Shown here: piece after piece, positions 28,581 to 37,373 of the stretch
Position numbering within the stretch: position 1 is the first letter of the stretch
How the letters are laid out: each line of letters opens with the position of its first letter
NCBI GenBank assembly: GCA_964420405.1
Contig: CAYQTL010000009.1
Coordinates: 1-64,000, forward strand
Direction of reading: 5' to 3'
From: CAYQTL01 sp964420405
Lineage (GTDB): Bacteria > Acidobacteriota > Thermoanaerobaculia > Thermoanaerobaculales > Sulfomarinibacteraceae
DNA length: 64,000 nucleotides
Translations under genes and position numbers: made by a program
Notes under the pieces: generated by a model
The model's input: the letters and a program-made list of their open reading frames with translations, nothing else
Told to the model about the DNA's origin: nothing
Databases searched by the model: none

Positions 28581-30604
28581 CGGTGCGGCACCGCACGGAT
28601 CTGCCCCGCGACGTCCGGGAGGTCGAGAACACATGGATCCCGATGTCCGACGGGACCCGCCTCGCGGCGCGGATGTGGCTGCCGGAGGGGGCGGACCACG
28701 TCCCGGTGCCGGCGGTTCTGGAGTACATCCCCTACCGCAAGCGGGACCGCACCCGTGCCCGCGACACCATGGACCACAGCTACCTGGCCGCCCACGGCTA
28801 CGCCTGCCTGCGGGTCGACATGCGGGGCAGCGGCGACTCGGACGGGATCCTGACCGACGAGTACCTCCAGCAGGAGCTGGACGACGGGATCGAGGTGCTG
28901 GCCTGGATCGGCCGCCAGGGCTGGTGCACCGGCGCGGTGGGCATGATGGGGATCTCGTGGGGGGGCTTCAACGCCCTCCAGGTCGCCGCCCTCCAACCGC
29001 CCGAGCTCGAAGGCGTCGTCACCGTCTGCTCGACCGACGACCGCTACGCCGACGACGTCCACTACATGGGCGGGTGTCTGCTCGGCGACAACCTGTCGTG
29101 GGCGTCGGTGATGTTCCACCGCAACACCATCCCGCCCGATCCCGAGCTGGTCGGCGACCGCTGGCGCGAGATGTGGGTCCAGCGGCTGGCCGGATCGGGG
29201 CTGTGGCTCGACACCTGGCTGCGGCACCAGCGGCGCGACGCCTACTGGCGGCACGGCTCGGTGTGCGAGGACTACTCCCGCATCCGCTGCCCGGTGATGG
29301 CGGTCAGCGGCTGGGCCGACGGGTACTCGAACGCCGTCTTCCGCCTGGTCGAGAACCTGGAGGTCCGGTGCAGCGGACTGATCGGACCGTGGAGCCACCG
29401 CTACCCGCACCTCGGCGAGCCCGGCCCCGCCATCGGTTTCCTGCAGGAGCTGGTGCGGTGGTGGGACCTGTGCCTCAAGGACCGGGACTCCGGGATCGGC
29501 GCGGAGGCCCCGCTCCGCGTCTGGATGCAGGACAGCGTGCCGCCGAGCACCCACTACGACGAGCGCCCCGGACGGTGGATCGCCGAGGAGGCGTGGCCGT
29601 CGCCGCGGATCGAGCCGCGCCGCCTCGCGCTGGCGGCGCGTTCGCTGGTGGCCGAGGACCACCACCTCGAGGAGCGGTCCCTCACCGTCCGGTCGCCGCT
29701 GCGGCACGGGCTGTACGCCGGCAAGTGGTGCGCCTACGCCGCGCCGCCCGACCTGCCCGGCGACCAGCGGGAGGAGGACGGCGGCGCCCTGGTGTTCGAG
29801 TCCGAGCCCCTCGGGGAGCCGCTCGAGATCATGGGCGCTCCGGAGCTCGAGCTGGAGCTCGCGGTCGACCGGCCGGTGGCGATGGTGGCGGCACGGCTGT
29901 CGGACGTGCGCCCGGACCACGCCGCCACCCGCGTCACCTACGGCGTCCTCAACCTGACCCATCGCGACAGCCACGCCCGGCCCGAGCCGATGGTCCCCGG
30001 ACGGCGCGAGCGCGTGCGCGTGCGACTGAACCACGTCGCCCAGCGGTTTCCCGTCGGCCACCGGCTCCGGCTGTCGATCTCCACGTCGTACTGGCCGCTC
30101 GCCTGGCCGCCCCCCGAGCCCGTCGAGCTGACGGTGTTCACCGGCGTGAGTGCGCTGATCCTGCCGGAACGCCCGCCGCGGGACGCCGACGCCGGGCTGC
30201 GGCCGTTCGACCCTCCCGAGGCGGGCCCGGCCGAGCGGGTGGCACGGCTGGGGCCCCCGGAGCACGGCTGGAAGGTCACCCGCGACCTGGCGACCGACAC
30301 CTCGACGCTCGAGGTCCTCAAGGACGAGGGTGTGCGGCGGATCGAGGCCATCGACCTCGAGGTCCGGGAGAGGGTCGTGGAGCGCTACACCGCCCGCGGC
30401 GACGACCTCGACTCGCTGCGCGGCGAGACCCACTGGATGTACGCGATCCGCCGCGGCGACTGGTCGATCCGGACCGAGACCCGCACCGTGCTCACCTCCA
30501 CCCCGACCGAGTTCCTGCTCCACGCCCAGCTCGACGCCTGGGAGGGCGACCGCCGGATCGAGTCGCGCAACTGGCAGCGCACCATCCCCCGCGACCTGGT
30601 GTGA
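28577..30604 (+). CDS. CocE/NonD family (S15-type) hydrolase
   Basis: 675 residues. The N-terminal alpha/beta-hydrolase core has GISWGGF (nucleophile Ser), GWADGYSNAV (Asp) and GPWSHRYPH (His), with an inserted cap. The C-terminal jelly-roll domain (from about 400) has LELELAVDRPVAMVAARL and HRLRLSISTSYWPL, as in CocE, X-Pro dipeptidyl peptidases and glutaryl-7-ACA acylases. No signal peptide is visible, so it is probably cytoplasmic. It hydrolyses an ester or amide. Its start codon GTG overlaps the TGA of the ATP-grasp gene (GTGA), so the two probably act on one compound, one forming and one cleaving or trimming a bond. A family-A tract begins 38 nt after its stop. Confidence 0.85.
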   Translation: MTVRHRTDLPRDVREVENTWIPMSDGTRLAARMWLPEGADHVPVPAVLEYIPYRKRDRTRARDTMDHSYLAAHGYACLRVDMRGSGDSDGILTDEYLQQELDDGIEVLAWIGRQGWCTGAVGMMGISWGGFNALQVAALQPPELEGVVTVCSTDDRYADDVHYMGGCLLGDNLSWASVMFHRNTIPPDPELVGDRWREMWVQRLAGSGLWLDTWLRHQRRDAYWRHGSVCEDYSRIRCPVMAVSGWADGYSNAVFRLVENLEVRCSGLIGPWSHRYPHLGEPGPAIGFLQELVRWWDLCLKDRDSGIGAEAPLRVWMQDSVPPSTHYDERPGRWIAEEAWPSPRIEPRRLALAARSLVAEDHHLEERSLTVRSPLRHGLYAGKWCAYAAPPDLPGDQREEDGGALVFESEPLGEPLEIMGAPELELELAVDRPVAMVAARLSDVRPDHAATRVTYGVLNLTHRDSHARPEPMVPGRRERVRVRLNHVAQRFPVGHRLRLSISTSYWPLAWPPPEPVELTVFTGVSALILPERPPRDADAGLRPFDPPEAGPAERVARLGPPEHGWKVTRDLATDTSTLEVLKDEGVRRIEAIDLEVRERVVERYTARGDDLDSLRGETHWMYAIRRGDWSIRTETRTVLTSTPTEFLLHAQLDAWEGDRRIESRNWQRTIPRDLV

Positions 30605-30641
30605 TCACCACCGCCATCCGATCGAAGCCCCGGTGCGCGCT

Positions 30642-30677
30642 CCGATCCCGATCCCGATCCCGTTCCCGATCCCGACG
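30642..30677 (-). repeat. Family-A hexamer tract, CCGATC on plus strand
   Basis: Three CCGATC, one CCGTTC, one CCGATC, then CCGACG. It starts 38 nt after the stop of the CocE gene in the sense orientation. Confidence 0.8.
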
Positions 30678-30782
30678 ACGTCGACAGCGGCTCCGCCGCC
30701 TGCCCCGGGCCGCGAGCCGGGTCGCGGGACTCTCCCCGGGGACCTCACGACGCCGCCGGAAGCGGAGTCCGTCGCGACCGGG

Positions 30783-30808
30783 GTCGGGATCGGGATCGGA
30801 AGCGGGAC
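30783..30808 (+). repeat. Family-A hexamer tract (ATCGGG)n
   Basis: It lies 38 nt beyond the stop of the minus-strand DUF429 gene. With the tract at 30642 it makes a head-to-head pair, one for each convergent gene. Confidence 0.75.
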
Positions 30809-30845
30809 CCGTCGACCGCACGCGAGGTCTCGTTCAGGCACCCCG

Positions 30846-31565
30846 TCAGTACCAGATCCGCCCGGCATGCCGATTCGGCCGGCCGTCCGGTACCGGCTCG
30901 CCGAGCGAGCCGCCGCTCCCGTCGGCGAACCGCGCCGCGCTCCACGCCGCGGCGGCGGCATCCAGCAGGTCGTCGGGGGGGATCCGCCCGACCTCGCCGT
31001 CGAGCTCGTCGGGCAGCTCGACGCCGGCGGCCGCCAGCAGCCCGCGCCGCACGTGCTGGCCGTTCCAGCTCTTCTTGCCGTGGGGCAGGCCGCGGCCCGG
31101 TCGGCCGCCGCCGTCGCCCAGCGCCGCGAAGCTCACCTCGGGATGCACCTCGACGATGCGGTCGTCGCCGGCGGCGAGAGCGTCGACCTCCAGGATCCGG
31201 GCTCCGAGCGCCCACGCCTGGCGCGACAGGCCCTTGCCGGTGAGATGCCGGTGCAGGGTGTTCGCGCCGTCGTAGGCCGTGCACTCGAGCACCGGCCGCG
31301 GCGGCGTCGCGAACACGCTCGACGACCGCCCCCGCACCCCCTTCCGCGCTTCGCGGTCGGCCGCCCGCGGCCAGTCGCTGTCCTCCCCCGACGGCAACCC
31401 GATCGGGATGTCGACGCCGACTACCGCCACCTCACCCAGCTCCTCGAGGACCTCCGCCAGCCGTGGGCCGACCACGGCGGCCTCGAAGGCGCCCTCCGTC
31501 AGGAGCACGACCACCCATCGCCCGGAGGCCACGTCCACACCGGCGACCCGGTTCCCGGCTCCCAC
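30846..31565 (-). CDS. DUF429 family protein (predicted RNase H-like nuclease)
   Basis: 239 residues. GVDVASGRWVVV and VVGVDIPIGLPS hold the two conserved acidic strands of DUF429, and EVHPEVSFAALG is another family block. The family has a predicted RNase H-like fold and no established role. The GTG start has no Shine-Dalgarno; TACACT ends exactly 6 nt before it, so the transcript is probably leaderless. It is convergent with the CocE operon and divergent from the DUF1554 gene. Confidence 0.82.
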   Translation of the reverse strand: MGAGNRVAGVDVASGRWVVVLLTEGAFEAAVVGPRLAEVLEELGEVAVVGVDIPIGLPSGEDSDWPRAADREARKGVRGRSSSVFATPPRPVLECTAYDGANTLHRHLTGKGLSRQAWALGARILEVDALAAGDDRIVEVHPEVSFAALGDGGGRPGRGLPHGKKSWNGQHVRRGLLAAAGVELPDELDGEVGRIPPDDLLDAAAAAWSAARFADGSGGSLGEPVPDGRPNRHAGRIWY

Positions 31566-31571
31566 GCCGCG

Positions 31572-31577
31572 AGTGTA
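31572..31577 (-). promoter_or_regulatory. -10 hexamer TACACT of leaderless DUF429 gene
   Basis: TACACT, then 6 nt, then GTG at 31565. No ribosome-binding site is present. Confidence 0.5.
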
Positions 31578-31609
31578 GCGGTCCGTCGCGGCGGATGCCG
31601 CGAGCGCTC

Positions 31610-31638
31610 TTGTCGAGACAGCGACTCTGTTGCATTAT
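31610..31638 (+). promoter_or_regulatory. Sigma-70-like promoter of DUF1554 gene
   Basis: TTGTCG (31610-31615), a 17-nt spacer, and CATTAT (31633-31638) match the consensus at 4 of 6 positions each. The leader is about 47 nt and carries AGGAGG 8 nt before the ATG. Confidence 0.55.
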
Positions 31639-31691
31639 GAGGGCGTCGAGCTCTCGGAGAGGACAGAGGACACAGAGCAGGAGGACCTACC

Positions 31692-32957
31692 ATGAAAAGG
31701 GCTTGGTGTGTCGGATGTGTCGTCGTCGTCGTCGTCGGCGCAAGCGTCCCGGTCGAGGCGATCGACCCCTTCAGGATGGCGTTCGTCACCAGCGTCCAGG
31801 GCGGAGCCGTCCTCGGCGACGCCAGTGACTGGCCGGACAACGACGGTCTCACGGGGATCGCCGCCGCCGACGCCATCTGCCGGAACCGCGCCTTCGCCGG
31901 CGGCCTGCTCGGGTGGGACCAGTTCCGCGCGTGGATCTCCACCGGCGTCCACGATGCCTACTGCCGCGTCCACGACGCGGGGGGGACGATCGCCACCACC
32001 TGCGGACAACCCGCCCTGCCGACCGGCGCCGGCCCGTGGATCCGCGTCGACGGACTGCCGTGGGCCGCGCGGATCGAGGATGCCCTGGGTCTGGACGGCG
32101 TCGTGTACCGACCGCTGCTCGACGAGTTCGGCAACGACTTCCCGATCGCCAACATCGCGGCCTCGGTGTGGACCGGCACCGGTCTGGACGGCGCCGGTAC
32201 CGGCGCGCACTGCAGCGGCTGGACCACCACCACGGGCAGCGCCGCCTCCGGACAACCGGGGAACGCGACGACCCAGAACTGGGGGTTCAACTGGAGCGGG
32301 GGATGCAGCGCCCGCCGGGCCCTACTGTGCCTGCAGACCGGTGCGGGGCCGGACATCCCGATCGGCGCCGACACCGGTCGGCTGGCGTTCCAGACCTCGG
32401 CTAGGGGAACCGGCGAGCTCGGCACCTGGCCGCAGGCCGCCACCACGCCGGGCGCGCCTGCCGGCGTGGACGCCGGTGACGCCATCTGCAGAAGCCTCGC
32501 AACCGACGCCGGCCTGCCGTACGCGGACACGTTCAAGGCGTGGCTCTCGACCGCTGCCGTCGACGCCCGCGATCGGTTCCTCCACGACGGCCCCTGGCGG
32601 CGCGTCGACGGGGTCCTGGTGGCGCACGACCTCGCGGATCTCGTCGACGGCAGCCCCACCGCGCCGATCAACGTCGACGAGCGCGGCCACTACGACTCCG
32701 GGTACACCTGGACCGGCACCGACAACACCGGTCTCGGCACCACCGACACGTGCACCGACTGGTCGGACACTGCAGCCGACGCCGATTTCGGGATCTCCGC
32801 CGGAACCGCCGGCCTCTGGTCGAAAGCCTCGCCCAACACCTTGGGCTGCCACTTTTCGTTCGCTCTCTACTGCCTGTCCGACTCGCCCGAGCAGGTCACC
32901 TGGTGGGACCTGTTCGAGTCCGGCGACCTGTCGTGGTGGTCCGACGTGGTGCCGTAG
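31692..32957 (+). CDS. Secreted protein with two DUF1554 (endostatin-like) domains
   Basis: 421 residues. A signal peptide (about 1-23) ends near VEA. Two homologous halves (about 26-218 and 228-402) each show ADAICRN/GDAICRS, a FRAWIS/FKAWLS strand, a RVDG turn, a VWTGT/TWTGT turn, and paired cysteines ending in LLCL/LYCL. This is the DUF1554 pattern, related to collagenase-NC10/endostatin C-type-lectin-like folds, so it may bind a surface ligand. The C-terminus, WWDLFESGDLSWWSDVVP, is a tail I know from other secreted proteins of such genomes and may be a sorting or structural tag. AGGAGG precedes the ATG. Its function is unknown. Confidence 0.72.
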   Translation: MKRAWCVGCVVVVVVGASVPVEAIDPFRMAFVTSVQGGAVLGDASDWPDNDGLTGIAAADAICRNRAFAGGLLGWDQFRAWISTGVHDAYCRVHDAGGTIATTCGQPALPTGAGPWIRVDGLPWAARIEDALGLDGVVYRPLLDEFGNDFPIANIAASVWTGTGLDGAGTGAHCSGWTTTTGSAASGQPGNATTQNWGFNWSGGCSARRALLCLQTGAGPDIPIGADTGRLAFQTSARGTGELGTWPQAATTPGAPAGVDAGDAICRSLATDAGLPYADTFKAWLSTAAVDARDRFLHDGPWRRVDGVLVAHDLADLVDGSPTAPINVDERGHYDSGYTWTGTDNTGLGTTDTCTDWSDTAADADFGISAGTAGLWSKASPNTLGCHFSFALYCLSDSPEQVTWWDLFESGDLSWWSDVVP

Positions 32958-33081
32958 CGCGGGTGCGGCCGCACACCCGGCGCGGTCAGCCGCCCGCCCG
33001 GCGCGTCACCGGGCCCGGGAGCCCGCTTCCGGTCTGGAGACCGGCGCCGCCACGTTCCAGCCTTCGGGGCGACCGCGCAGC

Positions 33082-33102
33082 CCGATTCCGTTCCCGATCC
33101 CT
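33082..33102 (-). repeat. Family-A hexamer tract, degenerate
   Basis: CCGATT, CCGTTC, CCGATC. It lies about 125 nt after the stop of the DUF1554 gene in the sense orientation. Confidence 0.6.
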
Positions 33103-33179
33103 GTGCCCCCACGGATCCCGACACCGCGCCATGGCGCAGGATGGGACCGGGGACCACGGCCTGTCGGCCGACGCGGCGG

Positions 33180-33185
33180 TATACT
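33180..33185 (+). promoter_or_regulatory. -10 TATACT of ABC-F gene
   Basis: TATACT (5 of 6) ends 10 nt before the ATG, so the 5' leader would be only about 4 nt. No Shine-Dalgarno is present. Confidence 0.5.
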
Positions 33186-33195
33186 GCGCGGCCCC

Positions 33196-35019
33196 ATGGG
33201 TGCACCTCTGGTCAACGCCGCCGGGATCTCGAAGTCGTACGGGCCGCGGACACTGCTCGACGGGGTCGACCTGGTGCTCGGGGAGGGCGACCGGGTCGGC
33301 GTGATCGGCCCCAACGGCGCCGGCAAGACGACGCTGCTCGAGATCCTCGCCGGGCAGGTGGCGCCCGACGCGGGCACGGTGGTCCGGCGGCGCGGCCTGC
33401 GGGTGGGCTTCGTCCCGCAGGAGGAGCGCCTCGATCCGGACGCCACCGTGCTCGGGACCGTGCTGCGGGCCGCCGAGGACGCGGCCGACCCGGAAACGGT
33501 GGAGACCGAGGTCGAGCGCGAGGTCCGGGTGCGGATCGTGCTCGACCAGGCCGGGTTGAGCGAGCCCGACCGGCCCACCGGCGAGCTGTCGGGCGGCTGG
33601 CGCAAGCGGGTCGCGATCGCGGCCGCGCTGGCGCGCTCGCCCGACGTGCTGCTGCTGGACGAGCCCACCAACCACCTCGACCTCGAGGGGATCCTGTGGC
33701 TCGAGCGGTTGCTGTCAGGAAGCCGACTGACGTACGCGGTGATCAGTCACGACCGCGCCTTCCTCCAGGGCGTCGCGTCTCGGATGCTCGAGGTGTCGCC
33801 CGCGTACCCCGGCGGCGCGCTGGCGGTCGACGGGTCGTACCGCGACTTCCTCGAGCAGCGCGAGCAGCACCTCAGGGCGCGCGACCGGTACCGCGACAGC
33901 CTCGCCAACCGGGTGCGACGCGAGCTCGAGTGGCTCGGCCGGGGGCCGAAGGCGCGTACCACCAAGGCCCAGGCGCGGATCGACCAGGCCGAGCGGCTCC
34001 AGGACGAGCTGGCCGAGCTCGACGGGCGCCGGCCCGCGGGACCGATCGGCCTCGAGCTCGAAGGCTCGGGGCGGCGCACGAAACGCCTGCTGGTCGCCGA
34101 CGGCCTCGGCGCGTCGATCGGCGGCCGGCGCCTGTTCAGCGGCCTCGACCTGCTGCTGGGCCCAGGCCGGCGAGTCGGAGTGGTCGGCCCCAACGGCAGC
34201 GGCAAGACCACGCTGCTCGAGATCCTCGCCGGCGAAAGGGAGCCCGACCGCGGCAGCCTGCGCACGGCGGAGCACCTCCAGGTCGTGTACTTCGACCAGC
34301 GGCGGGAGCACCTCGAGCCGGCACAGCCGCTCCGCGAGGCGCTCGCCGGCCGGAGCGACACGGTCGTCTATCGCGGACGCGAGGTCCACGTCGTGAGCTG
34401 GGCGCAGCGCTTCGGGTTCCGGACCGAGCAGCTCGACCTGCCGGCGGGCGAGCTGTCCGGCGGCGAGCGGGCGCGGATCCACATCGCGCGCATGATGCTG
34501 CGGCCGGCCGACCTGCTGCTCCTCGACGAGCCCACCAACGACCTCGACATCCAGACCCTCGAGGTGCTCGAGGAGAGCCTCCTCGAGTTCCCCGGCGCCG
34601 TCGTGCTGGTGACCCATGACCGGATGCTGCTCGACACCGCCTGCACGACCCTGCTCGGGTTCGACGGCCACGGCGGCGTCGAGCCCTACGCCGACACCGA
34701 CCAGTGGCTTCGCGCGCTGGCGACCGCCGGCGGAGCCCGGAACGGCACCGCGCCGAAGCAGGACCGGCGGCCGGCGAAGCCTCGCGGCAGGGGGCTGTCC
34801 TACCTCGAGAAGCGGGAGTTCGAGGGGATGGAGGCGGCGATCCTCGAGGCGGAGGCCGAGCTCGAGGCCGCCGAGGCCCGGCTCGCCGACCCGACGGTGC
34901 AGACAGATCCGGCCGCCGCCCAGGAAGCGTTCGAGGCCCGCGAGCGAGCCCGCTCCGACGTCGACGACCTCTACGCACGGTGGGCCGAGCTCGAGGCGAA
35001 GGCGTCGGGCGGAAGGTGA
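33196..35019 (+). CDS. ABC-F family ATPase (Uup-like)
   Basis: 607 residues with two ABC domains. Walker A: GPNGAGKTT and GPNGSGKTT. Signatures: LSGGWRKR and LSGGERAR. Walker B: LLLDEPTNHLD and LLLDEPTNDLD. The linker between the domains is the P-site-interacting arm. The C-terminal 70 residues (LSYLEKREFEGMEAAILEAE onward) form the coiled coil typical of Uup. No membrane segments. ABC-F proteins bind the ribosomal E site and rescue or regulate stalled translation. The gene has a near-leaderless start with TATACT 10 nt upstream. A CATCCTGAGC repeat lies 33 nt after the stop. Confidence 0.9.
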   Translation: MGAPLVNAAGISKSYGPRTLLDGVDLVLGEGDRVGVIGPNGAGKTTLLEILAGQVAPDAGTVVRRRGLRVGFVPQEERLDPDATVLGTVLRAAEDAADPETVETEVEREVRVRIVLDQAGLSEPDRPTGELSGGWRKRVAIAAALARSPDVLLLDEPTNHLDLEGILWLERLLSGSRLTYAVISHDRAFLQGVASRMLEVSPAYPGGALAVDGSYRDFLEQREQHLRARDRYRDSLANRVRRELEWLGRGPKARTTKAQARIDQAERLQDELAELDGRRPAGPIGLELEGSGRRTKRLLVADGLGASIGGRRLFSGLDLLLGPGRRVGVVGPNGSGKTTLLEILAGEREPDRGSLRTAEHLQVVYFDQRREHLEPAQPLREALAGRSDTVVYRGREVHVVSWAQRFGFRTEQLDLPAGELSGGERARIHIARMMLRPADLLLLDEPTNDLDIQTLEVLEESLLEFPGAVVLVTHDRMLLDTACTTLLGFDGHGGVEPYADTDQWLRALATAGGARNGTAPKQDRRPAKPRGRGLSYLEKREFEGMEAAILEAEAELEAAEARLADPTVQTDPAAAQEAFEARERARSDVDDLYARWAELEAKASGGR

Positions 35020-35227
35020 CCGGTTTCCCGTCGGGATCTCCGGTCCGCTCCCGACATCCTGAGCGAGCGGAGCGTCCTCCGGGACGCGGAGGGGGTCGGA
35101 GGAGCTCCACATCCACGGCACCGTCGCCGCAACGGCCACGGGATGAGCGGCAGCGACAGCGTGCAGGACGCACCTCCGGCCGGGGCGCGACCGACGTCCT
35201 CCCGTCCACCGTCCCGGCCCCACCGAG
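35020..35227. other. Intergenic region with CATCCTGAGC repeat
   Basis: It holds the repeat copy at 35052-35115 and otherwise nothing I can name. The kinase promoter begins at 35228. Confidence 0.5.
35052..35115 (+). repeat. CATCCTGAGC-type dispersed repeat, copy 2
   Basis: CATCCTGAGCGAGCGGAGCG is followed by GTCCTCCGGGACG and GGAGGAGCTCC. It is homologous to 4226-4293 and also lies just 3' of a gene. Confidence 0.65.
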
Positions 35228-35257
35228 TTGACAGCCGTTCTCGTCGCGGGGTAGCGT
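35228..35257 (+). promoter_or_regulatory. Promoter candidate of PEGA kinase
   Basis: A perfect TTGACA (35228-35233), an 18-nt spacer and TAGCGT (35252-35257). The leader would be about 100 nt. Confidence 0.45.
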
Positions 35258-35364
35258 GCCGTGAGACCGATCACACTCGCGCGGCCGTTCGAGCTCCAGC
35301 GCGCTCGTCGAGAGCGCCGCGCGACAGGGGAAGAAACGAGACCTGTTCGCACGATGTGGATGAC

Positions 35365-37341
35365 ATGAGCAGCACGCCCGAGTTCCGGATCGAGGCATTC
35401 GAGGGCAAGTACGAGATCCTCGCCAAGATCGCGGAAGGCGGCATGGGAGCGGTCTACAAGGTCCGCCACCGGCTGCTCGAGGAGGTGCGCGTCATCAAGG
35501 TGATGCGGCCCCAGCTCGAGCAGCAGGAGGAGATGCAGAACCGGTTCCTGAGGGAGGCGCGGCTGGCGGTGCGCATGGCCCACCAGCACATCGCGCGGCT
35601 GTTCGACTTCTCCATCGACGACAACGGCAACGCCTTCATCGTCATGGAGTACGTCGACGGCGCCACGCTCCAGGGAGTCCTCGCGGCGCGGAGCGAAGCC
35701 CTGCCGGTGCCGGTCGTCCTGGAGCTTTCGAGGCAGACGCTGGACGCCCTGGAGTACATCCACCGGCAGCACATCGTCCACCGCGACATCTCTCCCGACA
35801 ACATCATGGTCACCCGCGGCCACGACGCCCGCCTGGTGGTCAAGCTGATCGACCTCGGCATCGCCAAGGTGGTCCACGGCGAGCAGAGCAAGCTGACCTC
35901 CACCGGGACCTTCCTCGGCAAGGTCAAGTACGCGTCGCCCGAGCAGTTCCAGACCGAGACGCCGGGCGGCGTCACCGCCCGCAGCGACCTGTACTCCCTC
36001 GGGCTCGTCATGTACGAGCTGTTGACCGGCACGCACCCGGTCGAGGGCAGCTCGCCGGCGTCCGTCATCGCCGCGCACCTTTTCAAGCCGCCGATCCCCT
36101 TCGACCGCACCGATCCAACCGGTCGGGTCCCGACGGAGGTCCGCGACATCGTGATGCGCTGCCTGGAGAAGGACGCCTCGAAGCGCTACCAGTCGGCGGC
36201 AGAGCTGCGGGACCTGCTCGCGGTCCAGTGCCTCGAGCGTCCGGTCCGGGCAGCCGACGTCGAGACGATGGTCGTGGACATGGGGCGCGCCCACGGCGAG
36301 GCGACGAGCGTGACCTCGGCCCAGCGGCGGCTCGACGCCAACTTCCCGCTCCAGACCACACCGCCCCCCGGCCGCCGGGCGATGGGCGCCGTCGGCGAGG
36401 CGACGGCGGAGCGGCCGGCCGAAGGCGGCGACGGGATGGCCGAGGCCGCCACGCCGCACGAGCAGACTCTCGCCCTCGGCGGGGCCGTGCCGCAGGTCGG
36501 CGAGACCGTCGTCGAGCGCGATCCCGAGCCCGAGGCGGCGGCCCGCCGGCGGCGCGGCCTCCTCAGGCCGCTGCTCGCGGCGGTCGCGCTGCTGCTCGTG
36601 GCCGCGGTGGTCGCGGCGACCCTCTGGTACACCGAGGTGGTCGCGATCCCGCAGCTGCCGTCGCCGCAGGTGGTCCGGGCACAGCTGACCGGAGAGGTCC
36701 CGCCCTCGCTGCCGTCGCGTCGGACCGCGCTCGCGATCTCTCCGATGCCGCCGCCGCTCGCGCCCGAGCGGGTGAGCTCGCAGCCCCTCGAGGTGGTCGC
36801 CGCCCGCGCCTCCACTCTCGACGCCGGCGACGCGCCGCCGTGGGACCTTCCTCTCGAGCCCCGGACCCAGCAGCCCGTCACTGACGACGTCCCCGTTGCC
36901 CCGCCGCCGGTGACCGCGGTGCCGGTGACGATCGCGGTGTTCCCGCCCGCCGAGGTGACCGTCGGCGGTCGCAGCCTCGGAGGACGTGTCCAGCGGACCA
37001 CGGTCGAGCTCCCTCCCGGACGGCACGTGATCCGCTACCGGATCGAGGGATGGGCGTCGGACGAGACCACGGTCCGCGTCGGTTCGGAGCCGATGCAGGT
37101 CAACCTGAGCCTGCCGCCGTTCGGCAAGCTGTCGGTGATCGGCGACTTCGGCGCGCCCCGGGAGGGTGCCCGGGTGCTGATCGACGGCCGCGACGCGGGC
37201 GGCCTCAATCTCCGCGACCACCGCATCGCGCCGGGCACCCACCAGGTTGAGGTACGATGGCCCGACGGCTCGGTCACGCAGCGGGAGGTCGAGGTGCCGG
37301 CGATGGACACCGCCGTCGTCGTCGTCAAACCGACCGGCTGA
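35365..37341 (+). CDS. Membrane Ser/Thr protein kinase with PEGA-like C-terminus
   Basis: 658 residues. Kinase domain about 15-290: glycine loop AEGGMGAV, ATP-Lys45 in VRVIKVM, catalytic loop HRDISPDN (D141, N146), DLG instead of DFG at 163-165, and KYASPEQ. A juxtamembrane region rich in Pro/Glu leads to one membrane helix (about 399-422). The extracytoplasmic part ends in a PEGA-like domain (about 545-655, PPAEVTVGGRSLGG). It transduces an envelope signal by phosphorylating cytoplasmic proteins. The next gene, a periplasmic TonB-C protein, starts 33 nt later on the same strand. The ATG has no strong ribosome-binding site. Confidence 0.9.
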   Translation: MSSTPEFRIEAFEGKYEILAKIAEGGMGAVYKVRHRLLEEVRVIKVMRPQLEQQEEMQNRFLREARLAVRMAHQHIARLFDFSIDDNGNAFIVMEYVDGATLQGVLAARSEALPVPVVLELSRQTLDALEYIHRQHIVHRDISPDNIMVTRGHDARLVVKLIDLGIAKVVHGEQSKLTSTGTFLGKVKYASPEQFQTETPGGVTARSDLYSLGLVMYELLTGTHPVEGSSPASVIAAHLFKPPIPFDRTDPTGRVPTEVRDIVMRCLEKDASKRYQSAAELRDLLAVQCLERPVRAADVETMVVDMGRAHGEATSVTSAQRRLDANFPLQTTPPPGRRAMGAVGEATAERPAEGGDGMAEAATPHEQTLALGGAVPQVGETVVERDPEPEAAARRRRGLLRPLLAAVALLLVAAVVAATLWYTEVVAIPQLPSPQVVRAQLTGEVPPSLPSRRTALAISPMPPPLAPERVSSQPLEVVAARASTLDAGDAPPWDLPLEPRTQQPVTDDVPVAPPPVTAVPVTIAVFPPAEVTVGGRSLGGRVQRTTVELPPGRHVIRYRIEGWASDETTVRVGSEPMQVNLSLPPFGKLSVIGDFGAPREGARVLIDGRDAGGLNLRDHRIAPGTHQVEVRWPDGSVTQREVEVPAMDTAVVVVKPTG

Positions 37342-37373
37342 CAGCGGCCGGGACCACGGGGAGGACGGGCACG

